Shown here: positions 11,847 through 12,589 of the stretch, piece after piece | Layout: every line of letters begins with the position of its first letter | How positions within the stretch are numbered: position 1 is the first letter of the stretch | Assembly: GCA_019322535.1 (NCBI GenBank) | Contig: JAHWIM010000008.1 | Coordinates: 1-12,589, forward strand | Direction of reading: 5' to 3' | Source: Candidatus Woesearchaeota archaeon | Lineage (GTDB): Archaea; Nanobdellota; Nanobdellia; Woesearchaeales; WJKL01 | DNA length: 12,589 nucleotides | Program-made: the position numbers and the translations under genes | Notes under the pieces: model-generated | The model's input: the letters and a program-made list of their open reading frames with translations, nothing else | Told to the model about the DNA's origin: nothing | The model's database searches: none

Positions 11847-12509
11847 ATGGTTAAAGAGCCAGTACTTTTTGTGAATTTTAAAGTATATAAAAGAGCAAGC
11901 AGTCTTAAGGCAATAGAATTAGCTAAGAAATGTGAGAAAGTAGCTTTAGAAACTGAAAAAGAGATTATAGCTGTTGTTCAAGCAGCAGATATTTACAGAG
12001 TAAATAAAGAAGCAGAGGCTTTAAAAGTCTTTTGCCAGCATGTTGATGAAGTAGAAGGTGGAGCATTTACAGGCCATATTTTGATTGAAGATGTTGAAGA
12101 AAATGGAGCAGCAGGAACAATACTTAATCATTCTGAAAACAGGATTCCTATGGACAAGATTGAAGCAACAATAAAAAGATGCAAGCAGCTTGGATTTCCT
12201 GTTGTTGTCTGTGCTAAAGATGCTGATGAAGTAGAAAAGATTGCCAAGTTAAAGCCTAATTATGTTGCTTATGAACCTCCTGAATTAATTGGGGGAGAGA
12301 TTTCTGTTTCAACTTCAAAACCAGAAGTAATTACTGAAAGTGTTAAAAGAGCAGGAGATGTTGCTTTGATAGTTGGTGCAGGTGTTAAAACAACAGAAGA
12401 TGTTAAGACTAGTATTAAGTTAGGAGCAGTTGGTGTATTAGTTGCATCTGGTGTTGTAGGAGCAGAAAATCAAGAACAAGCTTTAAGAGATTTAGTTAAG
12501 GGATTTTAA
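11847..12509 (+). CDS. tpiA: triosephosphate isomerase, archaeal type
   Basis: A 220-residue enzyme that interconverts dihydroxyacetone phosphate and glyceraldehyde 3-phosphate in glycolysis and gluconeogenesis. It has the short archaeal form, about 30 residues below the bacterial and eukaryotic length, which is usually tetrameric. Active-site residues are visible: Asn10 and Lys12 in VNFKVYK, His95 in LNHSENR, and Glu143 in YEPPELIGG. The phosphate-binding loops near the C-terminus are GAGVKT (177-182) and GVLVASGVV (196-204). It is the last gene of the operon that starts at 9816 and follows two membrane-protein genes with which it has no obvious metabolic link. Its stop codon overlaps the end of a gene on the opposite strand by 4 bases. 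Confidence 0.96.
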   Translation: MVKEPVLFVNFKVYKRASSLKAIELAKKCEKVALETEKEIIAVVQAADIYRVNKEAEALKVFCQHVDEVEGGAFTGHILIEDVEENGAAGTILNHSENRIPMDKIEATIKRCKQLGFPVVVCAKDADEVEKIAKLKPNYVAYEPPELIGGEISVSTSKPEVITESVKRAGDVALIVGAGVKTTEDVKTSIKLGAVGVLVASGVVGAENQEQALRDLVKGF

Positions 12510-12589
12510 GGAACTTCTACATATATCTTGTGTTTTCCATAGGGACTTCCATCTGCAGTTACATCTACTGTGAAGATATAAGTTCCTGG
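12506..12589 (-). CDS. C-terminal end of a protein with a beta-sandwich-like domain (runs off right edge)
   Basis: Reading the minus strand from the right edge gives an uninterrupted 27 codons and a stop: PGTYIFTVDVTADGSPYGKH, then KIYVEVP. The alternating hydrophobic pattern (YIFTVDVTADG, KIYVEV) is typical of the last strands of an Ig-like or similar extracellular beta-sandwich domain, so an exported or surface protein is plausible. The frame starts exactly at the window edge and its TAA overlaps the tpiA stop by 4 bases, a normal convergent arrangement. The rest of the gene is outside the window, so no function can be assigned. Confidence 0.6.
   Translation of the reverse strand, partial: PGTYIFTVDVTADGSPYGKHKIYVEVP

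Noticed and set aside
1..12589. tRNA or rRNA genes, CRISPR arrays, insertion sequences, phage genes
   Set aside because: No GC-rich structured RNA islands, spaced direct repeats, transposase motifs or phage proteins were seen on either strand.

Overview
The window looks like a piece of an AT-rich archaeal chromosome, most likely from a small-genome DPANN lineage such as Woesearchaeota or Pacearchaeota; that lineage is inferred from style and not proven here. The archaeal assignment rests on a group II chaperonin (thermosome), a short archaeal-type triosephosphate isomerase, an archaeal-type cytidylate kinase, TATA boxes about 25-30 bases ahead of likely leaderless starts, and GGTGAT/AGGAGG Shine-Dalgarno motifs ahead of genes inside operons. 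I see no tRNA, rRNA, CRISPR array, insertion sequence or phage gene, and no gap between genes longer than about 150 bases.

Layout. Bases 1-3138 (minus strand) carry a tight leuB-leuC-leuD operon: an isopropylmalate dehydrogenase homologue, the large subunit of isopropylmalate isomerase, and the start of the small subunit, which is cut by the window edge. Bases 3286-4185 hold a small orphan protein (+) and cytidylate kinase (-) that meet tail to tail with no base between them. Bases 4301-7977 (+) hold an orphan 457-residue protein, the thermosome subunit and a small C39/papain-like cysteine peptidase-type protein. Bases 8083-9766 (+) hold two consecutive genes for coiled-coil, proline-rich proteins that both end in a short basic/hydrophobic tail. 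Bases 9816-12509 (+) form a compact operon: zinc ribbon, NYN-domain nuclease, two overlapping membrane proteins (the second a DUF1461/Lit-like protein) and triosephosphate isomerase. From 12506 a minus-strand gene runs in from the right with only its C-terminus visible.

The most interesting object is the leuB homologue. At 556 residues it is about 200 longer than usual, because domain 2 (the dimerisation and catalytic domain) appears twice in tandem inside a split domain 1. The two copies seem to have lost complementary catalytic residues: copy A keeps the Lys and Asp that a normal dimer donates across the interface, and copy B keeps the Arg, Tyr and Asp pair used in cis. This suggests a dimer collapsed into one chain with one active site, as in the unrelated-looking monomeric isocitrate dehydrogenases. 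Second in interest are the pair of proteins with MinD-like tails and an 18-bp perfect palindrome that overlaps the TATA box of their promoter. Third is a homologue of a bacterial lipoprotein-modifying transacylase in an archaeal operon. All family assignments come from motif recognition by eye; no database search was run.
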